64,000 bases of DNA. It comes from Siphonodentalium dalli. Its lineage: Eukaryota; Mollusca; Scaphopoda; Gadilida; Siphonodentaliidae. The notes beneath the pieces were generated by a model that saw only the letters and a list, made by a program, of their open reading frames with translations, was not told where the DNA came from and did no database searches. Shown here piece after piece: positions 46,501-62,200 of this stretch (position 1 is its first letter; the number at the start of each line of letters is the position of its first letter). The position numbers were made by a program, and so were the translations under genes. The DNA lies in the NCBI GenBank assembly GCA_032622095.1, contig CP136069.1:104064278-104128277 (forward strand), written 5' to 3'.

Positions 46501-49500
46501 GTACTAAAGGATTTAGTCATCCAAAGAGTAAAATCCAAGATGGCTGCTGGCGGCCATGTTTTTTGGCCAAATGACCCCAAAATGACTCGTTCCCATCTAC
46601 ATGTCATTATTAACATTCGTGACAAATTTTATGATGATCAGACTAAAAGTAGGACCTGTAGCCCGTGCTAAAGGATTTAGTCATACAAAGAGTAAAATCC
46701 AAGATGGCTGTTGGCGACCATGTTTTTTGACCGAATGACCCCAAAATTATTCGTTCCCATCTAAATGTCATTGTTAATATCCATGACAAATTTTATGATG
46801 ATCAGACTAAAGTACGACCTGCAGCCCGTGCTAAAGAATTTAGTCATGCAAAGAGTAAAATCCAAGATGGCTGCTGGCGGCCATGTTTTATAGCCGAATG
46901 ACCCCAAAATTACTCGTTCCCATCTACATGTCAATATTAACATCCATGACAAATTTCATGATGATCAGACGAACAGTACGACCTGTGGCCTGTGCTAATG
47001 GATTAAATTTTGAAATCCAAGATGGCCGCTGGCGGCCATATTTTTTGTCCGAATGACCCCAAAATTACTCGTTCCCATCTACATTCCAATTTCAACAGCT
47101 ATGATAAATTTCATGATGATCAGACTAAAGGTACGACCTGTAGCCCGTGCTAAAGGATTTAGTCATACAAAGAGTAAAATCCAAGATGGCTGCTGGCGAC
47201 CATGTTTTTTGGCCGAATGACCCCAAAATTACTCGTTCCCATCTACATTTCAATATTATCATCCATAACAAATTTCATGATGATCAGACGAACAGTACGA
47301 CCTGTGGTCCGTGCTAATGGATTAAATTTTGAAATCCAAGGTGGCCGCTGGCGGCCATGTTTTTTGTCTGAATGACCCCAAAATGACTCGTTCCCATCTA
47401 CATTCCAATTTCGACAGCCATAACAAATTTTATGATGATCAGACTAAAGGTACGACCTGTAGCACGTACTAAAGGATTTAGTCATCCAAAGAGTAAAATC
47501 CAAGATGGTTGCTGTTGGCCATGTTTTTTGGCCAAATGACCCCAAAATGACTCGTTCCCATCTACATGTCATTATTAACATTCTTGACAAATTTTATGAT
47601 GATCAGACTAAAAGTAGGACCTGTAGCCCGTGCTAAAGAATTTAGTCATACAAAGAGTAAAATCCAAGATGGCTGCTGGTGGCCATGTTTTTTGGCCGAA
47701 TGACCCCAAAATTACTCGTTCCCATCTATATAACATCCATGACAAATTTCATGATGATCAGACGAACAGTACGACCTGTGGCCTGTGCTAATGGATTAAA
47801 TTTTGAAATCCAAGATGGCCGCTGGCGGCCATGTTTTTGGTCCGAATGACCCCAAAATGACTCATTCCCATCTACATTACAATTTCGACAGCCATAACAA
47901 ATTTTATGATGATCAGACTAAAGGTACGACCTGTAGCACGTACTAAAGGATTTAGTCATCCAAAGAGTAAAATCCAAGATGGCTGCTGGCGGCCATGTTT
48001 TTTGGCCAAATGACCCCAAAATGACTCGTTCCCATCTACATGTCATTATTAACATTCTTGACAAATTTTATGATGATCAGACTAAAATTAGGACCTGTAG
48101 CCCGTGCTAAAGGATTTAGTCATACAAAGAGTAAAATCCAAGATGGCTGTTGGCGACCATGTTTTTTGGCCGAATGACCCCCAAATTATTCGTTCCATCT
48201 ACATGTCATTGTTAATATCCATGACAAATTTTATGATGATCAGATTAAAGGTACGACCTGCAGCCCGTGCTAAAGAATTTAGTCATACAAAGAGTAAAAT
48301 CCAAGATGGCTACTGGCGGCCATGTTTTTTGGCCGAATGACCCCAAAATTACTCGTTCCCATCTATATGTCATTATTAACATTCTTGACAAATTTTATGA
48401 TGATCAGACTAAAAGTAGGACCTGTAGTCCATGCTAAAGAATTTAGTCATACAAAGAGTAAAATCCAAGATGGCTGCAGGTGGCCATGTTTGTTGGCCGA
48501 ATGACCCCAAAATTACTCGTTCTCATCTATATGTCAATATTAACATCCATAACAAATTTCATGATGATCAGACGAACAGTACGACCTGTGGCCTGAGCTA
48601 ATGGATAAAATTTTGAAATCCAAGATGGCCGCTGGCGGCCATGTTTTTTGTCCGAATGACCCCAAAATATCTCGTTCCCATCTACATTCCAATTTCGACA
48701 GCCATAACAAATTTGATGATGATCAGACTAAAGGTACGACCTGTAGCACGTACTAAAGGATTTAGTCATCCAAAGAGTAAAATCCAAGATGGCTGCTGGC
48801 GGCCATGTTTTTTGACCAAATGACCCCAAAATGACTCGTTCCCATCTACATGTCATTATTAACATTCTTGACAAATTTTATGATGATCAGACTAAAATTA
48901 GGACCTGTAGCCCGTGCTAAAGGATTTAGTCATACAAAGAGTAAAATCCAAGATGGCTGTTGGCGACCATGTTTTTTGGCCGAATGACCCCAAAATTATT
49001 CGTTCCCATCTACATGTCATTGTTAATATCCATGACAAATTTTATGATGATCAGACTAAAGGTACGACCTGCAGCCCGTGCTAAAGAATTTAGTCATGCA
49101 AAGAGTAAAATCCAAGATGGCTGCTGGCGGCCATGTTTTTTGGCCGAATGACCCCAAAATTACTCGTTCCCATCTAGATGTCAATATTAACATCCATGAC
49201 AAATTTCATGAATATCAGACGAACAGTACGACCTGTGGCCTGTGCTAATGGATTAAATTTTGAAATCCAAGATGGCCGCTGGCGGCCATGTTTTTTGTCC
49301 GAACGACCCCAAAATGATTCGTTCCCATCTACATTCCAATATCGACAGCCATAACAAATTTTATGATGATCAGACTAAAGGTACGACCTGTAGCACGTAC
49401 TAAAGGATTTAATCATCCAAAGAGTAAAATCCAAGATGGCTGCTGGCGGCCATGTTTTTTGGCCAAATGACCCCAAAATGACTCGTTCCCATCTACATGT

Positions 49501-51953
49501 CAATATTAACATCCATGACAAATTTCATGATGATCAGACGAACAGTACGACCTGTGGCCTGTGCTAATGGATTAAATTTTGAAATCCAAGATGGCCACTG
49601 GCGGCCATGTTTTTTGTCCGAACGACCCTAAAATGACTCGTTCCCATCTACATTCCAATTTCAACAGCCATGATAAATTTCATGATGATCAGACTAAAGG
49701 TACGACCTGTAGCCCGTGCTAAAGGATTTAGTCATTCAAAGAGTAAAATCCAAGATGGCTGCTGGCGACCATGTTTTTTGGCCGAATGACCACAAAATTA
49801 CTCGTTCCCATCTACATGGCATTGTTAACATCCATGACAAATTGTATGATGATCAGACAAAAAGTAGGACCTGTAGCCCGTGCTAAAGAATTTAGTCATA
49901 CAAAGAGTAAAATCCAAGATGGCTGCTGGTGGCCATGTTTTTTGGCCGAATGACCCCAAAATTACTCTTTCCCATCTATATGTCAATATTAACATCCATG
50001 ACAAATTTCATGATGATCAGACGAACAGTACGACCTGTGGCCTGTGCTAATGGATTAAATTTTGAAATCCAAGATGGCCGCTGGCGGCCATGTTTTTTGT
50101 CCGAATGACCCCAAAATGACTCGTTCCCATCTACATTCCAATTTCGACAGCCATAACAAATTTTATGATGATCAGACTAAAGGTACGACCTGTAGCACGT
50201 ACTAAAGGATTTAGTCATCCAAAGAGTAAAATCCAAGATTGCTGCTGGCGGCTATGTTTTTTGGCCAAATGACCCCAAAATGACTCGTTCCCATCTACAT
50301 GTCATTATTAACATTCTTGACAAATTTTATGATGATCAGACTAAAAGTAGGACCTGTAGCCCGTGCTAAAGGATTTAGTCATACAAAGAGTAAAATCCAA
50401 GATGGCTGTTGGCGACCATGTTTTTTGGCCGAATGACCCCAAAATTATTCGTTCCCATCTACATGGCATTGTTAACATCCATGACAAATTGTATGATGAT
50501 CAGACTAAAAGTAGGACCTGTAGCCCGTGCTAAAGAATTTAGTCATACAAAGAGTAAAATCCAAGATGGCTGCTGGTGGCCATGTTTTTTGGCCGAATGA
50601 CCCTAAAATTACTCTTTCCCATCTATATGTCAATATTAACATCCATGACAAATTTCATGATGATCAGACGAACAGTACGACCTGTGGCCTGTGCTAATGG
50701 ATTAAATTTTGAAATCCAAGATGGCCACTGGCGGCCATGTTTTTTGTCCGAATGACCCCAAAATGACTCGTTCCCATCTACATTCCAATTTCGACAGCCA
50801 TAACAAATTTTATGATGATCAGACTAAAGGTACGACCTGTAGCACGTACTAAAGGATTTAGTCATCCAAAGAGTAAAATCCAAGATTGCTGCTGGCGGCT
50901 ATGTTTTTTGGCCAAATGACCCCAAAATGACTCGTTCCCATCTACATGTCATTATTAACATTCTTGACAAATTTTATGATGATCAGACTGAAAGTAGGAC
51001 CTGTAGCCCGTGCTAAAGGATTTAGTCATACAAAGAGTAAAATCCAAGATGGCTGTTGGCGACCATGTTTTTTGACCGAATGACCCCAAAATTATTCGTT
51101 CCATCTACATGTCATTGTTAATATCCATGACAAATTTTATGATGATCAGACTAAAGGTACGACCTGCAGCCCGTGCTAAAGAATTTAGTCATACAAAGAG
51201 TAAAATCCAAGATGGCTGCTGGTGGCCATGTTTTTTGGCCGAATGACCCCAAAATTACTCGTTCCCATCTATATGTCAATATTAACATCCATGACAAATT
51301 TCATGATGATCAGACGAACAGTACGACCTGTGGCCTGTGCTAATGGATTAAATTTTGAAATCCAAGATGGCCGCTGGCGGCCATGTTTTTTGTCCGAATG
51401 ACCCCAAAATGACTCGTTCCCATCTACATTCCAATTTCGACAGCCATAACAAATTTTATGATGATCAGACTAAAGGTACGACCTGTAGCACGTACTAAAG
51501 GATTTAGTCATCCAAAGAGTAAAATCCAAGATGGCTGCTGGCGGCCATGTTTTTTGGCCAAATGACCCCAAAATGACTCGTTCCCATCTACATGTCATTA
51601 TTAACATTCTTGACAAATTTTATGATGATCAGACTAAAAGTAGGACCTGTAGCCCGTGCTAAAGGATTTAGTCAAACAAAGAGTAAAATCCAAGATGGCT
51701 GTTGGCGACCATGTTTTTTGGCCGAATGACCCCAAAATTATTCGTTCCATCTACATGTCATTGTTAATATCCATGACAAATTTTATGATGATCAGACTAA
51801 AGGTACGACCTGCAGCCCGTGCTAAAGAATTTAGTCATACAAAGAGTAAAATCCAAGATGGCTGCTGGTGGCCATGTTTGTTGGCCGAATAACCCCAAAA
51901 TTACTCGTTCCCATCTATATGTCAATATTAACATCCATGACAAATTTCATGAT

Positions 51954-52599
51954 GATCAGACGAACAGTACGACCTGTGGCCTGTGCTAATGGATTAAATT
52001 TTGAAATCCAAGATGGCCGCTGGCGGCCATGTTTTTTGTCCGAATGACCCCAAAATGACTCGTTCCCATCGACATTCCAATTTCGACAGCCATAACAAAT
52101 TTTATGATGATCAGACTAAAGGTACGACCTGTAGCATGAACTAAAGGATTTAGTCATCCAAAGAATAAAATCCAAGATGGCTGCTGGCGGCCATGTTTTT
52201 TGGCCAAATGACCCCAAAATGACTCTTTCCCATCTACATGTCATTATTAACATTCTTGACAAATTTTATGATGATCAGACTAAAAGTAGGACCTGTAGCC
52301 CGTGCTAAAGGATTTAGTCATACAAAGAGTAAAATCCAAGATGGCTGTTGGCGACCATATTTTTTGGCCGAATGACCCCAAAATTATTCGTTCCATCTAC
52401 ATGTCATTGTTAATATCCATGACAAATTTTATGATGATCAGACTAAAGGTACGACCTGCAGCCCGTGCTAAAGAATTTAGTCATGCAAAGAGTAAAATCC
52501 AAGATGGCTGCTGGCGGCCATGTTTTTTGGCCGAAGGACCCCAAAATTACTCGTTCCCATCTATATGTCAATATTAACATCCATGACAAATTTCATGAT
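51954..52599 (+). repeat. Representative 4-monomer higher-order unit (646 bp)
   Basis: Four subtypes measured between GATCAGAC landmarks. M1 is 155 bp (51954; CGAACAGTACGACCTGTGGCC, TTAAATTTTGAAATC). M2 is 164 bp (52109; TAGCATGAAC or TAGCACGTAC, GTCATCCAAAG). M3 is 163 bp (52273; AAAAGTAGGACC, GCTGTTGGCGACC, TTCGTTCCATC lacking one C). M4 is 164 bp (52436; TGCAGCCCG, AAAGAATTTAG). The sum is 646 bp, equal to the spacing of M3 landmarks at 51656, 52302 and 52948. Confidence 0.9.
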
Positions 52600-55524
52600 G
52601 ATCAGACGAACAGTACGACCTGTGGCCTGTGCTAATGGATTAAATTTTGAAATCCAAGATGGCCGCTGGCGGCCATGTTCTTTGTCCGAATGACCCCAAA
52701 ATGACTCTTTCCCATCTACATTCCAATTTCGACAGCCATAACAAATTTTATGATGATCAGACTAAAGGTACGACCTGTAGCATGAACTAAAGGATTTAGT
52801 CATCCAAAGAGTAAAATCCAAGATGGCTGCTGGCGGCCATGTTTTTTGGCCAAATGACCCCAAAATGACTTGTTCCCATCTACATGTCATTATTAACATT
52901 CTTGACAAATTTTATGATGATCAGACTAAAAGTAGGACCTGTAGCCCGTGCTAAAGGATTTAGTCATACAAAGAGTAAAATCCAAGATGGCTGTTGGCGA
53001 CCATATTTTTTGGCCGAATGACCCCAAAATTATTCGTTCCATCTACATGTCATTGTTAATATCCATGACAAATTTTATGATGATCAGACTAAAGGTACGA
53101 CCTGCAGCCCGTGCTAAAGAATTTAGTCATGCAAAGAGTAAAATCCAAGATGGCTGCTGGCGGCCATGTTTTTTGGCCGAATGACCCCAAAATTACTCGT
53201 TCCCATCTACATGTCAATATTAACATCCATGACAAATTTCATGATGATCAGACGAACAGTACGACCTGTGGCCTGTGCTAATGGATTAAATTTTGAAATC
53301 CAAGATGGCCGCTGGCGGCCATGTTTTTTGTCGGAATGACCCCAAAATGACTCTTTCCCATCCACATTCCAATTTCAACAGCCATGATAAATTTCATGAT
53401 GATCAGACTAAAGGTACGACCTGTAGCCCGTGCTAAAGGATTTAGTCATACAAAGAGTAAAATCCAAGATGGCTACTGGCGACCATGTTTTTTGGCCGAA
53501 TGACCCCAAAATTACTCGTTCCCATCTACATGGCATTGTTAACATCCATGACAAATTGTAAGATGATCAGACTAAAGGTACAACCTGCAGCCCGTGCTAA
53601 AGGATTTAGTCATACAAAGAGTAAAATCCGAGATGGCTATTGGCGGCCATGTTTTTTGGCCGAATAAACCCAAAATTACTCGTTCCCATCTACATGTCAA
53701 TATTATCATCCATAACAAATTTCATGATGATCAGACGAACAGTACGACCTGTGGCCCGTGCTAATTGATTAAATTTTGAAATCCAAGGTGGCCGCTGGCG
53801 GCCATGTTTTTTGTCCGAATGACGCCAAAATGACTCGTTCCCATCTCCATTCCAATTTCGACAGCCATAACAAATTTTATGATGATCAGACTAAAGGTAC
53901 GACCTGTAGCCCGTGCTAAAGGATTTAGTCATACAAAGAGTAAAATCCAAGATGGCTGCTGGTGGCCATGTTTGTTGGCCGAATGACCCCAAAATTACTC
54001 GTTCCCATCTATATGTCAATATTAACATCCATGACAAATTTCATGATGATCAGACGAACAGTACGACCTGTGGTCTGTGATAATGGATTAAATTTTGAAA
54101 TCCAAGATGGCCGCTGGCGGCCATGTTTTTTGTCCGAATGACCCCAAAATGACTCGTTCCCATCTACATTCCAATTTCGACAGCCATAACAAATTTTATG
54201 ATGATCAGACTAAAGGTACGACCTGTAGCACGTACTAAAGGATTTAGTCATCCAAAGAGTAAAATCCAAGATGGCTGCTGGCGGCCATGTTTTTTGGCCA
54301 AATGACCCCAAAATGACTCGTTCCCATCTACATGTCATTATTAACATTCTTGACAAATTTTATGATGATCAGACTAAAAGTAGGACCTGTAGCCCGTGCT
54401 AAAGGATTTAGTCATACAAAGAGTAAAATCCAAGATGGCTGTTGGCGACCATGTTTTTTGGCCGAATGACCCCAAAATTATTCGTTCCCATCTACATGGC
54501 ATTGTTAACATCCATGACAAATTGTATGATGATCAGACTAAAAGTAGGACCTGTAGCCCGTGCTAAAGAATTTAGTCATACAAAGAGTAAAATCCAAGAT
54601 GGCTGCTGGTGGCCATGTTTGTTGGCCGAATAACCCCAAAATTACTCGTTCCCATCTATATGTCAATATTAACATCCATGACAAATTTCATGATGATCAG
54701 ACGAACATTACGACCTGTGGCCTGTGCTAATGGATTAAATTTTGAAATCCAAGATGGCCGCTGGCGGCCATGTTTTTTGTCCGAATGACCCCAAAATGAC
54801 TCGTTCCCATCTACATTCCAATTTCGACAGCAATAACAAATTTTATGATGATCAGACTAAAAGTAGGACCTGTAGCCCGTGCTAAAGGATTTAGTCATAC
54901 AAAGAGTAAAATCCAAGATGGCTGTTGGCGACCATGTTTTTTGACCGAATAACCCCAAAATTATTCGTTCCATCTACATGTCATTGTTAATATCCATGAC
55001 AAATTTTATGATGATCAGACTAAAGGTACGACCTGCAGTTCGTGCTAAAGAATTTAGTCATACAAAGAGTAAAATCCAAGATGGCTGCTGGTGGCCATGT
55101 TTGTTGGCCGAATGACCCCAAAATTACTCGTTCCCATCTATATGTCAATATTAACATCCATGACAAATTTCATGATGATCAGACGAACAGTACGACCTGT
55201 GGCCTGTGCTAATGGATTAAATTTTGAAATCCAAGATGGCCGCTGGCGGCCATGTTTTTTGTCCGAATGACCCCAAAATGACTCGTTCCCATCTACATTA
55301 CAATTTCGACAGCCATAACAAATTTTATGATGATCAGACTAAAGGTACGACCTGTAGCATGAACTAAAGGATTTAGTCATCCAAAGAATAAAATCCAAGA
55401 TGGCTGCTGGCGGCCATGTTTTTTGGCCAAATGACCCCAAAATGACTCGTTCCCATCTACATGTCATTATTAACATTCTTGACAAATTTTATGATGATCA
55501 GACTAAAAGTAGGACCTGTAGCCC
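52302..55524 (+). repeat. 20-monomer block (3,223 bp) repeated downstream
   Basis: Landmarks 52302, 52948, 53485 and 54442 reappear at 55525, 56171, 56708 and 57665, all +3,223. The first two reappear again at 61972 and 62618 (+6,447 from the second set). Confidence 0.85.
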
Positions 55525-56707
55525 GTGCTAAAGGATTTAGTCATACAAAGAGTAAAATCCAAGATGGCTGTTGGCGACCATATTTTTTGGCCGAATGACC
55601 CCAAAATTATTCGTTCCATCTACATGTCATTGTTAATATCCATGACAAATTTTATGATGATCAGACTAAAGGTACGACCTGCAGCCCGTGCTAAAGAATT
55701 TAGTCATGCAAAGAGTAAAATCCAAGATGGCTGCTGGCGGCCATGTTTTTTGGCCGAATGACCCCAAAATTACTCGTTCCCATCTATATGTCAATATTAA
55801 CATCCATGACAAATTTCATGATGATCAGACGAACAGTACGACCTGTGGCCTGTGCTAATGGATTAAATTTTGAAATCCAAGATGGCCGCTGGCGGCCATG
55901 TTCTTTGTCCGAATGACCCCAAAATGACTCTTTCCCATCTACATTCCAATTTCGACAGCCATAACAAATTTTATGATGATCAGACTAAAGGTACGACCTG
56001 TAGCATGAACTAAAGGATTTAGTCATCCAAAGAGTAAAATCCAAGATGGCTGCTGGCGGCCATGTTTTTTGGCCAAATGACCCCAAAATGACTCGTTCCC
56101 ATCTACATGTCATTATTAACTTTCTTGACAAATTTTATGATGATCAGACTAAAAGTAGGACCTGTAGCCTGTGCTAAAGGATTTAGTCATACAAAGAGTA
56201 AAATCCAAGATGGCTGTTGGCGACCATATTTTTTGGCCGAATGACCCCAAAATTATTCGTTCCATCTACATGTCATTGTTAATATCCATGACAAATTTTA
56301 TGATGATCAGACTAAAGGTACGACCTGCAGCCCGTGCTAAAGAATTTAGTCATGCAAAGAGTAAAATCCAAGATGGCTGCTGGCGGCCATGTTTTTTGGC
56401 CGAATGACCCCAAAATTACTCGTTCCCATCTACATGTCAATATTAACATCCATGACAAATTTCATGATGATCAGACGAACAGTACGACCTGTGGCCTGTG
56501 CTAATGGATTAAATTTTGAAATCCAAGATGGCCGCTGGCGGCCATGTTTTTTGTCGGAATGACCCCAAAATGACTCTTTCCCATCCACATTCCAATTTCA
56601 ACAGCCATGATAAATTTCATGATGATCAGACTAAAGGTACGACCTGTAGCCCGTGCTAAAGGATTTAGTCATACAAAGAGTAAAATCCAAGATGGCTACT
56701 GGCGACC

Positions 56708-59285
56708 ATGTTTTTTGGCCGAATGACCCCAAAATTACTCGTTCCCATCTACATGGCATTGTTAACATCCATGACAAATTGTAAGATGATCAGACTAAAG
56801 GTACAACCTGCAGCCCGTGCTAAAGGATTTAGTCATACAAAGAGTAAAATCCGAGATGGCTATTGGCGGCCATGTTTTTTGGCCGAATAACCCCAAAATT
56901 ACTCGTTCCCATCTACATGTCAATATTATCATCCATAACAAATTTCATGATGATCAGACAAACAGTACGACCTGTGGCCCGTGCTAATTGATTAAATTTT
57001 GAAATCCAAGGTGGCCGCTGGCGGCCATGTTTTTTGTCCGAATGACGCCAAAATGACTCGTTCCCATCTCCATTCCAATTTCAAAAGCCATGATAAATTT
57101 CATGATGATCAGACTAAAGGTACGACCTGTAGCCCGTGCTAAAGGATTTAGTCATACAAAGAGTAAAATCCAAGATGGCTGCTGGTGGCCATGTTTGTTG
57201 GCCGAATGACCCCAAAATTACTCGTTCCCATCTATATGTCAATATTAACATCCATGACAAATTTCATGATGATCAGACGAACAGTACGACCTGTGGCCTG
57301 TGCTAATTGATTAAATTTTGAAATCCAAGATGGCCGCTGGCGGCCATGTTTTTTGTCCGAATGACCCCAAAATGACTCGTTCCCATCTACATTCCAATTT
57401 CGACAGCCATAACAAATTTTATGATGATCAGACTAAAGGTACGACCTGTAGCACGTACTAAAGGATTTAGTCATCCAAAGAGTAAAATCCAAGATGGCTG
57501 CTGGCGGCCATGTTTTTTGGCCAAATGACCCCAAAATGACTCGTTCCCATCTACATGTCATTATTAACATTCTTGACAAATTTTATGATGATCAGACTAA
57601 AAGTAGGACCTGTAGCCCGTGCTAAAGGATTTAGTCATACAAAGAGTAAAATCCAAGATGGCTGTTGGCGACCATGTTTTTTGGCCGAATGACCCCAAAA
57701 TTATTCGTTCCCATCTACATGTCATTGTTAATATCCATGACAAATTTTATGATGATCAGACTAAAGATACGACCTGCAGCCCGTGCTAAAGAATTAAGTC
57801 ATGCAAAGAGTAAAATCCAAGATGGCTGCTGGCGGCCATGTTTTTTGGCCGAATGACCCCAAAATTACTCGTTCCCATCTACATGTCAATATTAACATCC
57901 ATGACAAATTTCATGATGATCAGACGAACAGTACGACCTGTGGCCTGTGCTAATGGATTAAATTTTGAAATCCAAGATGGCCGCTGGCGGCCATGTTTTT
58001 TGTCCGAATGACCCCAAAATGACTCGTTCCCATCTACATTCCAATTTCGACAGCCATAACAAATTTTATGATGATCAGACTAAAGGTACGACCTGTAGCA
58101 CGTACTAAAGGATTTAGTCATCCAAAGAGTAAAATCCAAGATGGCTGCTGGCGGCCATGTTTTTTGGCCAAATGACCCCAAAATGACTCGTTCCCATCTA
58201 CATGTCATTATTAACATTCTTGACAAATTTTATGATGATCAGACTAAAAGTAGGACCTGTAGCCCGTGCTAAAGGATTTAGTCATACAAAGAGTAAAATC
58301 CAAGATGGCTGTTGGCGACCATGTTTTTTGGCCGAATGACCCCAAAATTATTCGTTCCCATCTACATGGCATTGTTAACATCCATGACAAATTGTATGAT
58401 GATCAGACTAAAAGTAGGACCTGTAGCCCGTGCTAAAGAATTTAGTCATACAAAGAGTAAAATCCAAGATGGCTGCTGGTGGCCATGTTTGTTGGCCGAA
58501 TAACCCCAAAATTACTCGTTCCCATCTATATGTCAATATTAACATCCATGACAAATTTCATGATGATCAGACGAACATTACGACCTGTGGCCTGTGCTAA
58601 TGGATTAAATTTTGAAATCCAAGATGGCCGCTGGCGGCCATGTTTTTTGTCCGAATGACCCCAAAATGACTCGTTCCCATCTACATTCCAATTTCGACAG
58701 CAATAACAAATTTTATGATGATCAGACTAAAAGTAGGACCTGTAGCCCGTGCTAAAGGATTTAGTCATACAAAGAGTAAAATCCAAGATGGCTGTTGGCG
58801 ACCATGTTTTTTGACCGAATGACCCCAAAATTATTCGTTCCATCTACATGTCATTGTTAATATCCATGACAAATTTTATGATGATCAGACTAAAGGTACG
58901 ACCTGCAGTTCGTGCTAAAGAATTTAGTCATACAAAGAGTAAAATCCAAGATGGCTGCTGGTGGCCATGTTTGTTGGCCGAATGACCCCAAAATTACTCG
59001 TTCCCATCTATATGTCAATATTAACATCCATGACAAATTTCATGATGATCAGACGAACAGTACGACCTGTGGCCTGTGCTAATGGATTAAATTTTGAAAT
59101 CCAAGATGGCCGCTGGCGGCCATGTTTTTTGTCGGAATGACCCCAAAATGACTCTTTCCCATCCACATTCCAATTTCAACAGCCATGATAAATTTCATGA
59201 TGATCAGACTAAAGGTACGACCTGTAGCCCGTGCTAAAGGATTTAGTCATACAAAGAGTAAAATCCAAGATGGCTACTGGCGACC
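56708..59285 (+). repeat. 16-monomer block (2,578 bp) repeated downstream
   Basis: Landmarks 56708 and 57665 reappear at 59286 and 60243 (+2,578). The 58312 region reappears at about 60890 with one A lost (GGCCGATGACC near 60910). Confidence 0.85.
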
Positions 59286-62200
59286 ATGTTTTTTGGCCGA
59301 ATGACCCCAAAATTACTCGTTCCCATCTACATGGCATTGTTAACATCCATGACAAATTGTAAGATGATCAGACTAAAGGTACAACCTGCAGCCCGTGCTA
59401 AAGGATTTAGTCATACAAAGAGTAAAATCCGAGATGGCTATTGGCGGCCATGTTTTTTGGCCGAATAACCCCAAAATTACTCGTTCCCATCTACATGTCA
59501 ATATTATCATCCATAACAAATTTCATGATGATCAGACAAACAGTACGACCTGTGGCCCGTGCTAATTGATTAAATTTTGAAATCCAAGGTGGCCGCTGGC
59601 GGCCATGTTTTTTGTCCGAATGACGCCAAAATGACTCGTTCCCATCTCCATTCCAATTTCAAAAGCCATGATAAATTTCATGATGATCAGACTAAAGGTA
59701 CGACCTGTAGCCCGTGCTAAAGGATTTAGTCATACAAAGAGTAAAATCCAAGATGGCTGCTGGTGGCCATGTTTGTTGGCCGAATGACCCCAAAATTACT
59801 CGTTCCCATCTATATGTCAATATTAACATCCATGACAAATTTCATGATGATCAGACGAACAGTACGACCTGTGGCCTGTGCTAATTGATTAAATTTTGAA
59901 ATCCAAGATGGCCGCTGGCGGCCATGTTTTTTGTCCGAATGACCCCAAAATGACTCGTTCCCATCTACATTCCAATTTCGACAGCCATAACAAATTTTAT
60001 GATGATCAGACTAAAGGTACGACCTGTAGCACGTACTAAAGGATTTAGTCATCCAAAGAGTAAAATCCAAGATGGCTGCTGGCGGCCATGTTTTTTGGCC
60101 AAATGACCCCAAAATGACTCGTTCCCATCTACATGTCATTATTAACATTCTTGACAAATTTTATGATGATCAGACTAAAAGTAGGACCTGTAGCCCGTGC
60201 TAAAGGATTTAGTCATACAAAGAGTAAAATCCAAGATGGCTGTTGGCGACCATGTTTTTTGGCCGAATGACCCCAAAATTATTCGTTCCCATCTACATGT
60301 CATTGTTAATATCCATGACAAATTTTATGATGATCAGACTAAAGATACGACCTGCAGCCCGTGCTAAAGAATTAAGTCATGCAAAGAGTAAAATCCAAGA
60401 TGGCTGCTGGCGGCCATGTTTTTTGGCCGAATGACCCCAAAATTACTCGTTCCCATCTACATGTCAATATTAACATCCATGACAAATTTCATGATGATCA
60501 GACGAACAGTACGACCTGTGGCCTGTGCTAATGGATTAAATTTTGAAATCCAAGATGGCCGCTGGCGGCCATGTTTTTTGTCCGAATGACCCCAAAATGA
60601 CTCGTTCCCATCTACATTCCAATTTCGACAGCCATAACAAATTTTATGATGATCAGACTAAAGGTACGACCTGTAGCACGTACTAAAGGATTTAGTCATC
60701 CAAAGAGTAAAATCCAAGATGGCTGCTGGCGGCCATGTTTTTTGGCCAAATGACCCCAAAATGACTCGTTCCCATCTACATGTCATTATTAACATTCTTG
60801 ACAAATTTTATGATGATCAGACTAAAAGTAGGACCTGTAGCCCGTGCTAAAGGATTTAGTCATACAAAGAGTAAAATCCAAGATGGCTGTTGGCGACCAT
60901 GTTTTTTGGCCGATGACCCCAAAATTATTCGTTCCCATCTACATGGCATTGTTAACATCCATGACAAATTGTATGATGATCAGACTAAAAGTAGGACCTG
61001 TAGCCCGTGCTAAAGAATTTAGTCATACAAAGAGTAAAATCCAAGATGGCTGCTGGTGGCCATGTTTGTTGGCCGAATAACCCCAAAATTACTCGTTCCC
61101 ATCTATATGTCAATATTAACATCCATGACAAATTTCATGATGATCAGACGAACATTACGACCTGTGGCCTGTGCTAATGGATTAAATTTTGAAATCCAAG
61201 ATGGCCGCTGGCGGCCATGTTTTTTGTCCGAATGACCCCAAAATGACTCGTTCCCATCTACATTCCAATTTCGACAGCAATAACAAATTTTATGATGATC
61301 AGACTAAAAGTAGGACCTGTAGCCCGTGCTAAAGGATTTAGTCATACAAAGAGTAAAATCCAAGATGGCTGTTGGCGACCATGTTTTTTGACCGAATGAC
61401 CCCAAAATTATTCGTTCCATCTACATGTCATTGTTAATATCCATGACAAATTTTATGATGATCAGACTAAAGGTACGACCTGCAGTTCGTGCTAAAGAAT
61501 TTAGTCATACAAAGAGTAAAATCCAAGATGGCTGCTGGTGGCCATGTTTGTTGGCCGAATGACCCCAAAATTACTCGTTCCCATCTATATGTCAATATTA
61601 ACATCCATGACAAATTTCATGATGATCAGACGAACAGTACGACCTGTGGCCTGTGCTAATGGATTAAATTTTGAAATCCAAGATGGCCGCTGGCGGCCAT
61701 GTTTTTTGTCCGAATGACCCCAAAATGACTCGTTCCCATCTACATTACAATTTCGACAGCCATAACAAATTTTATGATGATCAGACTAAAGGTACGACCT
61801 GTAGCATGAACTAAAGGATTTAGTCATCCAAAGAATAAAATCCAAGATGGCTGCTGGCGGCCATGTTTTTTGGCCAAATGACCCCAAAATGACTCGTTCC
61901 CATCTACATGTCATTATTAACATTCTTGACAAATTTTATGATGATCAGACTAAAAGTAGGACCTGTAGCCCGTGCTAAAGGATTTAGTCATACAAAGAGT
62001 AAAATCCAAGATGGCTGTTGGCGACCATATTTTTTGGCCGAATGACCCCAAAATTATTCGTTCCATCTACATGTCATTGTTAATATCCATGACAAATTTT
62101 ATGATGATCAGACTAAAGGTACGACCTGCAGCCCGTGCTAAAGAATTTAGTCATGCAAAGAGTAAAATCCAAGATGGCTGCTGGCGGCCATGTTTTTTGG

